Shown: positions 42,429 to 52,555 of the stretch, piece after piece | Position numbering within the stretch: the first letter of the stretch is position 1 | Layout: every line of letters begins with the position of its first letter | NCBI GenBank assembly: GCA_964245825.1 | Contig: CAXTNT010000003.1 | Span: 186,001-250,000, forward strand | DNA: 64,000 nucleotides | Source: CAJCIY01 sp964245825 | GTDB taxonomy: Bacteria > Actinomycetota > Actinomycetes > Mycobacteriales > CAJCIY01 | Direction: 5' to 3' | The notes under the pieces: model-generated | Database searches by the model: none | Told to the model about the DNA's origin: nothing | What the model saw: the letters and a program-made list of their open reading frames with translations, nothing else | Translations under genes and position numbers: made by a program

Positions 42429-42489
42429 GGCGATAGCTCCTTCGATCGATGTGGCTCGGAGGGCGCGAGTGCGGCACGGCCGCCCCGGC

Positions 42490-43193
<704 letters not shown>

Positions 43194-43197
<4 letters not shown>

Positions 43198-45941
43198 GCC
43201 GACACGCCCTCTGCGTGGGAGCTGCCCAGATACGCCGCGGCGACCCGCTTGTCGCGGCGGATCTCCTTGGGCGTTCCGACGGCGATCTCGCTGCCGAAGT
43301 TCAAGACGTGGATCCGGTCGCAGAGTGAGAGGACCAGGTTCATGTCGTGATCGACCAGCAGGATGGTCACGCCGCTGTCGCGGATATCCCGGAGCCGGTC
43401 ACCGAGCCACAGGCTCTCCGTCGCGTCGAGGCCACCGGCCGGTTCGTCGAGCAACAGCACCGCAGGCTGACCGGCCAACGCGCGGGCGATGGAGACCAGC
43501 TGGCGCTGGCCTTGGGAGAGCTCACCCGCGGGACGGTCCCGGACATCCTCCAGACCAAGCAGCCGGAACGATTCCGTGAGCGCGGCCGCGGACAGCACGT
43601 CGTGCCGTTTGCCGGCCGCCGTCAGCCCCACGACGACGTTTTCCTCGACGCTCAGATCGTCGTAGAGCTCGATGGCCTGGAAGGTCCGTCCCAAGCCGGC
43701 CCGGGTCCGCTGGAACGGGCGCTTCGCGTCGAGGTCCGTCCCCCCGAGAACAACCCGACCCTCGGATCTCGTCAGCCCACAGACAGCGTCGATCAAGGTC
43801 GTCTTGCCCGCGCCATTGGGCCCGATCAGCCCGGTGATGCATCCCTGCGGAAGCGCGATGGTGACGCCGTCGACGGCGGTCACCCCGCCATAGCGCACCG
43901 CCAACCCGGAGATCTCCAGCGCGATGGGCGCGTCGGCGGCCAGCACGCGCAGCGACCTGTCCCGGTCTCCGTCCGGAGTGTGCGCGACCGCTCCGCCCAG
44001 GCGGGCGCGGCCGCCTGCACGCCGCCGCGCAATCAGCTGCTGGAACGGGCCCACAATCCCCTCCGGGTAGCGGATCACATTCACCAGCAGCAATATTGCC
44101 GTGATGACGTCATACCACTGGTTAGCGGAGAAGAGCTTTTCGTAGGTGAAGAAGAGCAGGCCGCCGCTGGTCAGGATGCCGGCCAGGATGCCGCCACTGA
44201 CCGAGGAGATTCCGGCCAGATAGACGATGGTGAACACCGCCAGACCGCCGAGCGCCGTGTACGAGGTTCCCGTGACGCTCCCCTGCCGATAGGCCAGCAG
44301 CGTCCCCCCGACGCCGGCGATGAAGGAGGCGATCGCGAAGGCGGCGATCTTGACGCGGGTGACGTCGATGCCGGCTGCGGCTGCGGATCGCTCGTTAGCC
44401 CGGACGGCGAGCATCTGCGAACCGAGGGAACTCCTGCGCAGCAGGGCAACCCCGACTCCCACCAACGCGAGCACGACCAGGCACAGCAGCCCGAACCGGG
44501 TCCGCGGGAAGGCCGTCGTACCGCTTCCGATCCCGAGGTCGTAGCCGAACAGACGCGGGGAGGCGACCCTGACCCCGTTGGACGAAACGATGTCGGTGTT
44601 GTTGAACCAGATGGCCTCGAGCGTGTAGGCCATCGTCAGGGTGACGACCGCGAGCGTCAAACCGCGGATGCGCAGCGCGGGCAGGCCCACGATCACGCCC
44701 ACGACCATCGCGCCGAGCGAAGCAAGCAGCGGGGCGATCGGGAACGGGATGTGGGCGTCGGTCGTCAGCGGACCCAGTAAGAAGCCCGAGGCGCCCGCCA
44801 GGGTGAGCTGTGCCAGCGACACCTGGCCGGCGTATCCGGTGACCACGACCAGCGACAGGCTGATGACCGCGGCGATCAGGCTGGCGATCAAGGCCGCCCG
44901 CCAGCCGCCGTGCAGGGCGAACATGGCCACGGCTCCCACCGCCGTCGCTACGACCGGGGTGACACGCAGGTCACGAGGCCGCGGGGCCCGGCCGAGGCTC
45001 CGCACCACCACGGCGCCGCGAGAGGGCAGCGGCTTGGCGCGTACGACCAGGACAAGCAGAACCAGGATGAGCGGGACGAGTTCGGCCAGCCCGCTCGAGG
45101 GCAGCCAGGTGAACCTCGTCTGCAGATAGGACGCCTCGGACTGGAGCATGCCGATGGCGAGGCCGGCGAAGGCGGCCGGCATGAGGTACTGGAAGCCGCC
45201 GATGATCGCTGCGGCCAGGGCCGGCACGATGAACAGCGTGTAGGTGGTCGGCGTGACCTGACTGATGGGACCGATCAGGATGCCGGCCACGCCGGCCACC
45301 ACCGAGCTGAGCACCCAGTTGCCGGCGGCGATCCAGTCCGGGGAGATGCCGCTGACATAGGCGCCCTTCTCCGACTCGGCGGACGCCCGGGTGGCCAGCC
45401 CGAACCGCGTATAGCGGAACAGCAGCATCAGCAGCACCGCGATGCCCAGGATGGTCGCGGCCAGATAGATGCGGTCGGTGGAGACCCGTACCCCGAACAC
45501 GGTCCACGTCTCGGTCGGGAAGATCGGTTTGATCAGCGGCCCGCTGGTGCCCAGCTTGGCGACGATCGACGTGGTCACGATGACCGACACCCCGATCGAC
45601 GCGACCACGCGCGCAACCGGGGGTGCCGTGCGAAGTGGTCGGAACACGACGACGTGCAGGAGCAGACCGATGAGGGCCGACACGATCAGTGCCACGATCA
45701 GTGCCGTCCAGAAGCCGAACACGTGTCCGACACTGAATGTCGCGCTCGTGCCAGGCAGGGGCGAGAAGCCCTCGCCCTGGCGCAGGTAGGCGTAGACGTA
45801 GGCCGCGAGCAGCGCGATGCTGCCCGTCGCGAAGTTGATCACTCCCGACGACCGGAAGGTCAGGACCAGGCCCAGGGCCAAGGCGGCAAACACCGCGCCG
45901 TTGCTCAGCCCCAGCAGCAGGAACACAAAGGTCTGCGTCAC
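43194..45941 (-). CDS. Fused LivH-LivM-LivG ABC importer subunit
   Basis: A 915-residue three-part protein. Residues ~1-300 are a LivH-type permease (LLGLSNGAVFAALALGLVLTF...). Residues ~325-630 are a LivM-type permease (GYAGQVSLAQ, FIAGVGGTLLAYRQG). Residues ~670-915 are a LivG ATPase (GPNGAGKTTL, LSQGQRQLVSIARAL, LLLDEPAGGLD). Together with LivF and the substrate-binding lipoprotein this completes an importer from three genes. Fusion fixes permease and ATPase stoichiometry. The ligand is unknown; the catabolic setting suggests an organic acid. Confidence 0.87.
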
Positions 45942-46022
45942 GGACGTGGGCCCCCGACTCGCCGAACCCGACCGCGGGCGTCCCCCGCCGCGACGGCGGA
46001 CATCTGCCCACCGGTCACCGCG

Positions 46023-47273
46023 CTAGCCGCCGAACGCATAGACCTTGGTACTGGTCAGCAGCGTGAAGTCATGCTGGCTCCCGTCCGCTGTCGCTTGCGA
46101 CGAGACCGCGCCGACCGAGCAGTTCGCCGGGAACACGGGGAGCGCCTTGCCCGAGCAGGAATAGGTCAGGCCCCCGCCCAGCGGCAGCGGCGTCACCGGC
46201 ATCTTCCGGAGAGCCGCTTTGACCCCCTCTGAGGTCACGGAGGTGATCCCGCCGGCGTTCACGCCACGGATGAAGCCGAGCATCGCCTGGTAGCCCGTCT
46301 GGTAGTCGTCGTCGTCGACTATCCCGGGCACATAGGCCGCCAGGAAGGCTTCGTACAGCTTGGTCTCCGGCTGAGCGGGATCGAGGCTGATACCCGACAG
46401 CACGGTCATCCCGGCAAAGCCACCCGGGATGGCACCCGAAGCGGCCTTGCTCAGACAGCGGTTGATGCCGCTGACCTTCGCCTGCAGGCCGAGGGTCCTG
46501 ATGGCCTTCAGCGCCGAGGCGCAGAAGGTGTCGTTCCCGACCAGATGGAACAGGCCCGGGTGTTTGGCCTCGGCTGCCTCGATCTGCGGCGTCGGGTCCG
46601 CGGTACCCACCGGAACCCCGACGACGTCGAGGTTCACCCCCACGTTCTTGAACAGCGTCCCGGCGAACTCGTTGATCTCCGCGACCGAGTTGGCGAGGCC
46701 GATCACGATGATCGCGACCTGCTTGATCCCGTTGTCCGCCGCGTACTGCGCCGGGGCACCGATTGCCAGCAGGAAGTTGGTCAGGCTGAACGTGGCGGCC
46801 GGGCCGTTCGCGTCGACGTAGGGGATGTCCGCCTTGTTCAGCGCAATGGCCACCTGCGAGCCCTCTCCGGCCTGGCCACCGATCACCGCGATCACCCTGG
46901 CAGCCACAAACTGGTCGCCGCAGTCGGTAGCGGGGTCGGAGTGGGTCTGGCACTCGAACAGCTGGATCGGGTGACCGCCGATCCCACCGAGCTTCGCGTT
47001 CGCGTACTTGACGACTGCCCGCGCCGACACCACCTGGTGCGTCGTGTCGATGGCGGCCGACTGGCCGTCGTAGAGGAAGCCGATCTTGACGGGGGCGCCC
47101 GACGTCGGCTTGTCCGGGCCGAGTAGCGCCGTGTCGGCCGGTGTCGGAGTCGCCCCGGTCGCCCCCCCGCCACTGCCTCCGCACGCGGTCAGCGCGCACG
47201 CGCCCACCACGAGACCGGCGAGGGCCATCGCGACGAAGCGGCGGCTCGAGGGCCTCCCAGTCATCCGGTCCAT
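46023..47273 (-). CDS. ABC transporter substrate-binding lipoprotein
   Basis: A 416-residue periplasmic-binding-type protein of the Leu/Ile/Val (Peripla_BP_6) class. The signal peptide is basic then hydrophobic, with lipobox LTAC and lipidated C31, followed by a GGSGGGATGA linker. The mature part includes VKIGFLYDGQSAAIDTTHQ and TNFLLAIGAPAQYAADNG. Internal cysteine pairs such as FECQTHSDPATDC suggest disulfides outside the cell. ATG 47273 has AAGGA 5 bp upstream. It is the first gene of the importer run and captures the ligand for the fused LivHMG and LivF. Confidence 0.85.
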   Translation of the reverse strand: MDRMTGRPSSRRFVAMALAGLVVGACALTACGGSGGGATGATPTPADTALLGPDKPTSGAPVKIGFLYDGQSAAIDTTHQVVSARAVVKYANAKLGGIGGHPIQLFECQTHSDPATDCGDQFVAARVIAVIGGQAGEGSQVAIALNKADIPYVDANGPAATFSLTNFLLAIGAPAQYAADNGIKQVAIIVIGLANSVAEINEFAGTLFKNVGVNLDVVGVPVGTADPTPQIEAAEAKHPGLFHLVGNDTFCASALKAIRTLGLQAKVSGINRCLSKAASGAIPGGFAGMTVLSGISLDPAQPETKLYEAFLAAYVPGIVDDDDYQTGYQAMLGFIRGVNAGGITSVTSEGVKAALRKMPVTPLPLGGGLTYSCSGKALPVFPANCSVGAVSSQATADGSQHDFTLLTSTKVYAFGG

Positions 47274-47454
47274 GTGTGTCCTTCGGTCTCCCGTCCGCAC
47301 CAGGCGGACGAGCCCGACCCGCGATGGTCGGCGTTGCGGCAGGCGCGCGGACATACTTCCACGCGCCGCCAGTTTGGGATGATTGCATGCTCGCCGTGAC
47401 GGGCGCCATAGTCGGCCGCAACTTCGCCCGAACGGTGCCGTGCATGCTGGCCGG

Positions 47455-48612
47455 ATGGCGCGGCCCCCCACCCCTGTCGATGACGATCTCGCCGCCGAGA
47501 CCCCCGTCGTGGAGCGCGCGGCTGCCCGGTACGCAGCCCACCTCGTGTCGGACCTCGGTGGCAGCTCCCGCCTCGACGTCCCCGCCCAGGACCTCGCGGT
47601 CGGCCCGACGACGGAGACGGCCCTCGGTGCGGTGCGCACACTGTCACCAGGAGGCGGTCACGCTGGTCCGGCCGTGTCGTTGGGGGGGGCGATGCTCGCT
47701 CTGCACGCCCTGGCGCCGGCGGCGGACCTCCCTGGTCCGGGACTGCTCGGTGAACGGGCCAGTGATCACGGTTTCGGTCCGGCCTCGACGGTGTCCTGCG
47801 GTGGCGGCACCCGGCTCATCAGCTGCCGGGACGGCCGGGTCGCGCTCGCGCTGAGCCGGCGCGAGGACTGGGAGCTCGTCGCCGCCCTGACCTCCGGCGC
47901 GAGCCCGCCCAGTTGGCCGGGGGTCGTGGCCTGGGCCGCCGGATGCACCGCGGTCGAGGTGCGCGACCGCGCCGTCCTGCTGGGCCTGGCCTGCTCGGTG
48001 CCAGGCGAGACGCTCGCGCCGAGCGTTCCGTGGCGGATCACCGGGCGCGCCGATCGGCCCTCGCCGCGACGACCGCGGGTGCTCGACTTCTCGGCGCTCT
48101 GGGCCGGCCCACTCTGTGCACGATTCCTTCGTCTGCTCGGCTGCGAGGTGGTGAAGGTCGAGGACCCGACGCGGCCGGACGGCTCACGACAGTGCCCCGC
48201 CTTCTTCCGCCGCATGTACGACGGGGTGCGGTTCGCGTCGTTCGAGGACGTCTCCCTCGGCGGCTTGCTCGACGATGCCGATGTCGTGATCGAGGCCAGC
48301 CGGCCGCGGGCCCTGGCTCAGCGCGGCCTGCGCGCCGAGGACTTCGCCGGCATCTGGGTCTCGATCACCGGCTACGGCCGCGACCAGGGCACCCGCATCG
48401 GGTACGGCGACGACGCCGCGGTCGCGGGCGGCCTGGTCAGCCCCGAGGGGTTCATCGCGGACGCGGTCGCGGATCCGCTCACCGGCGTGCATGCCGCCCT
48501 CGCGGCCTGGACGCTGCTGCAGACCGGTCGCACGGGGTTGGTGGACATTGCTCTCAGCCGTACCGCCGCCGTCGCCGCCGCGCTGGGGGCGCCGCTGCGC
48601 GCACCCGGATGA
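47455..48612 (+). CDS. CaiB/BaiF CoA-transferase-like protein with atypical N terminus
   Basis: A 385-residue protein. The start of a normal family III CoA-transferase (VLDFSALWAGPLCARFLRLLG, VVKVEDPTRPDG) is found only at about residue 205, and the part corresponding to the enzyme's first ~180 residues fills the rest. The first ~200 residues are divergent, with VAWAAGCTAVEV-like strands. It may be a rearranged (permuted) or two-half transferase; activity is uncertain. The stop overlaps the amidohydrolase ATG (ATGA), which in turn overlaps a crotonase, a tight three-gene unit. Confidence 0.65.
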   Translation: MARPPTPVDDDLAAETPVVERAAARYAAHLVSDLGGSSRLDVPAQDLAVGPTTETALGAVRTLSPGGGHAGPAVSLGGAMLALHALAPAADLPGPGLLGERASDHGFGPASTVSCGGGTRLISCRDGRVALALSRREDWELVAALTSGASPPSWPGVVAWAAGCTAVEVRDRAVLLGLACSVPGETLAPSVPWRITGRADRPSPRRPRVLDFSALWAGPLCARFLRLLGCEVVKVEDPTRPDGSRQCPAFFRRMYDGVRFASFEDVSLGGLLDDADVVIEASRPRALAQRGLRAEDFAGIWVSITGYGRDQGTRIGYGDDAAVAGGLVSPEGFIADAVADPLTGVHAALAAWTLLQTGRTGLVDIALSRTAAVAAALGAPLRAPG

Positions 48613-49859
48613 GGACACTGCTGCGGGACGTCGAGGTCGACGGCGTCCGACGCGACGTCGGGTTCACCCATCGGATCACCGGCCGGTCGCAGAGCTCGGG
48701 GCCCGCCGACATCGTGCTGGAGGGCGCCGGCGGAGCGTTGCTGCCGGGCCTGCACGACCATCACCTGCATCTGCTGGCCATGGCCGCGGCGGCGGCCAGC
48801 ATCGACGTGTCGGGCGGGCTGGGCGTGCTGAGGTCGGCGGCCGGAACCGGCTGGCTCCGAGCCGTGGGTGCCACGTCCACCGCACTCACGAGGGCGGACA
48901 TCGACGCGGTCGTCTCGCACCGACCCGTCCGCGTCCAGCATCGCAGTGGGCACGCCTGGACCCTGAACACCGCCGCGCTGCGGGCATTGCGGCTGCCGCC
49001 CGGCGACGGGCGGATCACCGACGTCGAGCTTCCCCGCGAGCTGCCCGACCTCGCGGCGGTCGGCGCGCGGCTCGCCGGGTGGGGGATCACCGAGGTCACC
49101 GACGCGACGCCGGACCTCGATCCGGCCACCTGCCGACTGCTGCGCACCGCGGTGCCGCAGCGGGTGTCGTTGCTGGGCGATCCAGGCGGCGCAGGCGCCG
49201 TCAAGATCCTGCTGCCCGAGGATCGGCTGCACGAGCTGCCGACGCGGATCGCGGCCGCCCGGCCGCGCCCGGTCGCCGTGCACTGCGTGAGCCGGGCGGC
49301 GGTGATCGCGCTGCTCGCGGCGCTCGAGGAGGTCGGCCGGGTGCCGGGCGACCGGGTCGAGCACGCCAGCGTCGTGCCGGCCGAGTCGGTCGCGGCGCTG
49401 CCCGCCGTGGTCACCCAGCCCGGCTTCGTCGCGGCGCGCGGGGACGACTACCTGCGCGACGTCGAGCCGGCCGACATCGGCGACCTGTACCGGTTCGCGT
49501 CCCTGCTCGCCGCTGGTGTGCCGGTGGTCGCCGCCAGCGACGCGCCCTACGGGCCGGCGGATCCCTGGACGGTGCTGCGAGCGGCGCGTGATCGCACCAC
49601 CCCCGCCGGCCTGCGGCTGGGGGCGGGCGAGTCCGTACCGGTGCAGGTGGCCCTGGCGGGATACCTCCGGCCGACCCCGGGCGCGCGCCCTCGGCGGGTA
49701 CGGGTGGGCGCCCCCGCCGACCTCGTACTCCTGCATGCGCCGCTGGCCGAGGCGTTGCGCGCACCGTCCGCCGCGCTCGTGCGGGCGACCTGGATCGGCG
49801 GCGTCGCCCAGACGGGCGCGGAGAGCGCGGTCGCCGGCAGTCAGGTCGCGGGATGCTGA
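48609..49859 (+). CDS. Amidohydrolase family protein (YtcJ/amidohydrolase-3-like)
   Basis: A 416-residue TIM-barrel metal hydrolase. LLPGLHDHHLHL supplies the H-x-H metal ligands, AVHCVSRAAV and VEHASVV supply later histidines, and AASDAPYGPADPW the catalytic aspartate. The final ~60 residues form the typical beta-sandwich return (GAPADLVLL). It is shorter than most YtcJ proteins (~530). ATG overlaps the CoA-transferase stop and its end overlaps the crotonase start by 7 bp. It may hydrolyse a cyclic amide, imide or lactone-like intermediate. Confidence 0.78.
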   Translation: MRTLLRDVEVDGVRRDVGFTHRITGRSQSSGPADIVLEGAGGALLPGLHDHHLHLLAMAAAAASIDVSGGLGVLRSAAGTGWLRAVGATSTALTRADIDAVVSHRPVRVQHRSGHAWTLNTAALRALRLPPGDGRITDVELPRELPDLAAVGARLAGWGITEVTDATPDLDPATCRLLRTAVPQRVSLLGDPGGAGAVKILLPEDRLHELPTRIAAARPRPVAVHCVSRAAVIALLAALEEVGRVPGDRVEHASVVPAESVAALPAVVTQPGFVAARGDDYLRDVEPADIGDLYRFASLLAAGVPVVAASDAPYGPADPWTVLRAARDRTTPAGLRLGAGESVPVQVALAGYLRPTPGARPRRVRVGAPADLVLLHAPLAEALRAPSAALVRATWIGGVAQTGAESAVAGSQVAGC

Positions 49860-50842
49860 CGCCTCGCGACGTCGTCACGCTGGCCGCGGACCCGCTCGAC
49901 GCCGCCGGCCTGCCCCTGCTCCCGTGTGCGGTGGTCTTGCTCGACGGGCCGGTACCTGCCGCCGAGGCCGCCGCCCTGGCCTCGCTCGCGCGCTACCAGG
50001 TCGTCCTGGGCGTCGTCGGTGCGGACGTGCAGCCGGACGTGCTGGCTACGCTCACGGTGTCCTTTCGGTCCGCCGATGGACCACTCGGCCGCTACGTCGT
50101 CGGCGGCGACCACGAACGGCTCGCGGCCAGAGTGCGCGCCTGCCCCCGAGCGGCGACGATGCTGGCGCAGCTGCTGCGGCTCGGCCTGACCGGCGCGGAC
50201 GGTGTGCTCGCCGAGTCGCTGGCGTACTCGCTGCTGCTCGGTGGCCCGGAGTTCGCGTCGTGGCGGGCGCGGGTGCCGCGGCGGCCGGTCCCGGACGATG
50301 GCCGGGTGGTCGTGACCCGGGACGACGCCGTGGTGCGCGTCGTGCTGGACCGGCCCGCGCGCCACAACGCGTTCTCGCGCCGGCTGCGCGACGGCCTCGT
50401 GGCGGCGATGGCGCTCGGCCTGGATCCGAGCGTGACGCGCGTGGTGCTGTCCGGCGCCGGTGCCTCGTTCTGCAGCGGCGGTGACCTCGACGAGTTCGGC
50501 AGCGCGACCGACCTCGGCGCGGCGCACCTGATCCGGCTCGCGCGCTCGGCCGGCCTTGCCGTCGAGCGGGTCGCCGGCAAGGTGGAGGCACGGCTGCACG
50601 GGGCGTGCATCGGGGCCGGCATCGAGATCCCGGCCTTCGCCGGCCGCGTGGTGGCGGACGCCGGGACGACGATCCGCCTGCCCGAGCTCGCCATGGGTCT
50701 GGTCCCGGGTGCCGGCGGTACGGTCAGCGTGACGCGGCGGATCGGTCGCTGGCGTACGGCCTGGTTGGCGCTGTCCGGGCAGGATCTCGACGCCGCCACG
50801 GCGCTGGACTGGGGCCTGGTCGACGAGGTCGTCGCGGGCTGA
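49853..50842 (+). CDS. Enoyl-CoA hydratase/isomerase-like with N-terminal extension
   Basis: A 329-residue protein. Residues ~145-329 are a crotonase core: ASFCSGGDL, GACIGAGIEIPAF, and PELAMGLVPGAGGT with both catalytic glutamate positions occupied. Residues 1-145 are an unrelated Ala/Leu-rich extension (VVGADVQPDVLATLT...). The C-terminal helical trimerisation segment normally after DWGLVDEV is missing, since the protein ends there. A degenerate first crotonase half or a partner-binding domain could explain the extension. It overlaps the amidohydrolase by 7 bp. Confidence 0.7.
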   Translation: MLTPRDVVTLAADPLDAAGLPLLPCAVVLLDGPVPAAEAAALASLARYQVVLGVVGADVQPDVLATLTVSFRSADGPLGRYVVGGDHERLAARVRACPRAATMLAQLLRLGLTGADGVLAESLAYSLLLGGPEFASWRARVPRRPVPDDGRVVVTRDDAVVRVVLDRPARHNAFSRRLRDGLVAAMALGLDPSVTRVVLSGAGASFCSGGDLDEFGSATDLGAAHLIRLARSAGLAVERVAGKVEARLHGACIGAGIEIPAFAGRVVADAGTTIRLPELAMGLVPGAGGTVSVTRRIGRWRTAWLALSGQDLDAATALDWGLVDEVVAG

Positions 50843-50849
50843 CGTTTCG

Positions 50850-50878
50850 TTGCCGGGCCTCCCGGCTCACGGTAGCGT
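50850..50878 (+). promoter_or_regulatory. Promoter of the sortase gene
   Basis: TTGCCG (50850-50855), 17-bp spacer and TAGCGT (50873-50878), 30 bp before the sortase GTG. This -35 region overlaps a GCCGGG-CCT-CCCGGC hairpin (50852-50866) that may end transcription of the upstream triad. Confidence 0.45.
50852..50866 (+). terminator. Short GC hairpin after the crotonase gene
   Basis: GCCGGG-CCT-CCCGGC, a perfect 6-bp stem 10 bp after the crotonase stop, with no T-tract. It is a plausible weak terminator separating the catabolic triad from the sortase. Confidence 0.35.
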
Positions 50879-50907
50879 CGAGGGACGAGACGGCTGGATG
50901 GGGAGAC

Positions 50908-51579
50908 GTGCTGCACGTTCGGGAGAGTCGCTGGCGGTGGCCCGTGCTCTCGTTGGCCGTGGTCGAGCTGCTCGTCATCGGCGTCGCCGTCGCGTATCTG
51001 TCCCGTACGACGAGCCACACACCGCACGGAGTCGGCACGGTTCCGGTGGCCGACAGCGCCGGGGGACCGGCCAGTTCCCAGCCGCCGGCTCCGCTCGCTT
51101 CCGCCCCGTCCACCGTGGGCCCGACGGCTCGGCCGGTCAGGGCGTCTCGACCCCTCCACCTGACGATCCCGGCCCTGGGAATCAGCGCCCCGGTCGTGAC
51201 ATCGACGTTGACGGACGGCGCGCTCTCGGTGCCCGACGACGTGAACGAGGTGGGTTGGTGGAGCTCGGGTGCGCAGCCGGGCCAGGCCCACGGCACGGTC
51301 GTCGTCGACGGGCACGTCGATTCGGCAACCCAGGGGCGCGGTCAGTTCTTCACCCTGGAACGCGCCGAACCGGGTCAGACCGTCGTCGTGTCAACCGCGC
51401 ACGGCTCGCTCACCTACGTGGTGGCCGCGAGAGCGGTGTACCGCAAGTCCGTCCTGCCGCAGGAGATCTTCGACCAGAGCGGTCGTCCGAGGCTGGTCCT
51501 GGTGACCTGCGGCGGTCCCTTCAATGCGACGACACGCCACTACGAGGACAACATCGTCGTCTATGCCCTCCCCCAATGA
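50908..51579 (+). CDS. Class E/F-like sortase
   Basis: A 223-residue membrane-anchored transpeptidase. A single N-terminal membrane helix (~11-31) is followed by a Ser/Pro/Ala-rich stalk (40-80) and the sortase barrel. Catalytic residues are visible: H136 (VVVDGHVDS), C201 (LVTCGG) and R210 (TTRHYEDN). Sortases join secreted proteins to cell-wall peptidoglycan or to each other. GTG 50908 follows GGGGAG at close spacing. The next gene encodes a secreted protein with a C-terminal membrane anchor, a natural candidate substrate, though it lacks an LPxTG motif. Confidence 0.85.
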   Translation: MLHVRESRWRWPVLSLAVVELLVIGVAVAYLSRTTSHTPHGVGTVPVADSAGGPASSQPPAPLASAPSTVGPTARPVRASRPLHLTIPALGISAPVVTSTLTDGALSVPDDVNEVGWWSSGAQPGQAHGTVVVDGHVDSATQGRGQFFTLERAEPGQTVVVSTAHGSLTYVVAARAVYRKSVLPQEIFDQSGRPRLVLVTCGGPFNATTRHYEDNIVVYALPQ

Positions 51580-51641
51580 GAGCATGGGTATCCGCCCCGC
51601 GGTAACAGCCTTACCAGCCGAAGAACGTTGTCCTCCCGGGC

Positions 51642-51670
51642 GTGACATTCGTTACCCCCAGCGCTACCGT
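51642..51670 (+). promoter_or_regulatory. Promoter of the anchored neocarzinostatin-fold gene
   Basis: GTGACA (51642-51647), 17-bp spacer, TACCGT (51665-51670), 47 bp before the ATG at 51718. It makes this gene separately expressible from the sortase gene. GAGGAGG at 51707-51713 is a strong SD with 4-bp spacing. Confidence 0.5.
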
Positions 51671-51717
51671 CTCCCAGGATCGGGTCCATCGCGGACGCCG
51701 ACGAACGAGGAGGATGC

Positions 51718-52350
51718 ATGCGCGGGACTCGTATTGGCGCCAAGGCCAGCTCGGGGCTGGTGCTCGCTGGCGCCGCCACAGTGTGGGCAGTCATGATCGG
51801 CACGGCAGCGGCGTCCGGGCCGACTGCGACAGGGACCCCGACCACCGGACTGAGCGACGGCAGCGTCGTAGCCGTGCACGGGTCGGGCTACACGCCGAAC
51901 TCGACAGTGTTCGTCATCGAATGCGCGAACGCGACCGACCCGGGCGCGTGCGCCGTCAACCATTTGACTACCCTGACGGTCTCCGGCACCGGGACGCTGT
52001 CGACGAACTACACCGTGCACACGGGCACGATCGGCGACAGTACCTGCACCGTCGCCTCCACGACCTGCATCATCGCCGTCTCCAATCAGGCCGCCACGCA
52101 GAAGTCACTGATCCCGATCAGGTTCGGGGCGGCGGCGACACCGACACCGTCAACGAGCACAACGACGTCGGCAGCGCCCAGCACGTCGGTCTCTGCCTCG
52201 TCGTCGACGGCGCCGGTCTCCGTTGCGGCCGGCACCGGTGGGACCGCTGACCGTAGCGGCCCGAACGACGCGCTCATCGCGCTCGTGAGCATCGGCGGCC
52301 TTGCGGTCGTCGGTGGCACCGTCGCCGCCGCGCGACGGCGTCGGGAGTAA
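51718..52350 (+). CDS. Secreted neocarzinostatin-fold protein with C-terminal membrane anchor
   Basis: A 210-residue exported protein. The signal peptide is ~1-32 (cleavage before SGPTA). The domain 33-138 is of the neocarzinostatin family, an immunoglobulin-like beta-sandwich, with two cysteine pairs (C69/C78 and C110/C117) placed as in the two disulfides of enediyne apoproteins. A Ser/Thr/Pro stalk (139-180) leads to a membrane helix (~184-204) and the tail RRRRE. There is no LPxTG or LAxTG before the helix. It is the probable partner of the upstream sortase or simply membrane-anchored. No enediyne synthase is nearby, so a chromophore role is unsupported. Confidence 0.8.
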   Translation: MRGTRIGAKASSGLVLAGAATVWAVMIGTAAASGPTATGTPTTGLSDGSVVAVHGSGYTPNSTVFVIECANATDPGACAVNHLTTLTVSGTGTLSTNYTVHTGTIGDSTCTVASTTCIIAVSNQAATQKSLIPIRFGAAATPTPSTSTTTSAAPSTSVSASSSTAPVSVAAGTGGTADRSGPNDALIALVSIGGLAVVGGTVAAARRRRE

Positions 52351-52417
52351 TCGCCGCAGTCACCCGCGTGGGGCGTCCCCCGCTGCGGCGACGCGGCGGC
52401 CGCTCGACTGAACGCTC

Positions 52418-52453
52418 GATAGAGGGTCGGCACTTCGGTGCCGACCCTCTATC
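52418..52453 (+). terminator. 16-bp-stem UUCG hairpin terminator
   Basis: Positions 52418-52433 pair perfectly with 52438-52453 around a TTCG loop, the very stable UUCG tetraloop. It sits 68 bp after the anchored protein's stop. It is followed by CG rather than a T-tract, as is common for actinobacterial terminators. Confidence 0.8.
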
Positions 52454-52526
52454 CGTCACGGAGGGTCAGCGCATTCTGGCTGTGCGCTCGACAACGGTCG
52501 GCTAATCCGAAATCGGAAAGTAGTGC

Positions 52527-52555
52527 TTGGCAAGACGTAACATGTTCGTTAAAGT
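52527..52555 (+). promoter_or_regulatory. Promoter of the second neocarzinostatin-fold gene
   Basis: TTGGCA (52527-52532), 17-bp spacer, TAAAGT (52550-52555) in a locally AT-rich patch that includes the palindrome AACATGTT (52539-52546). The predicted transcript would have a ~110-nt untranslated leader, unusually long for this window, leaving room for post-transcriptional control. Confidence 0.6.

Noticed and set aside
47913..48608. Long N-terminal extension of the amidohydrolase
   Set aside because: The extension overlaps the CoA-transferase in another frame; the ATGA junction at 48609 and the family N terminus indicate the shorter protein.
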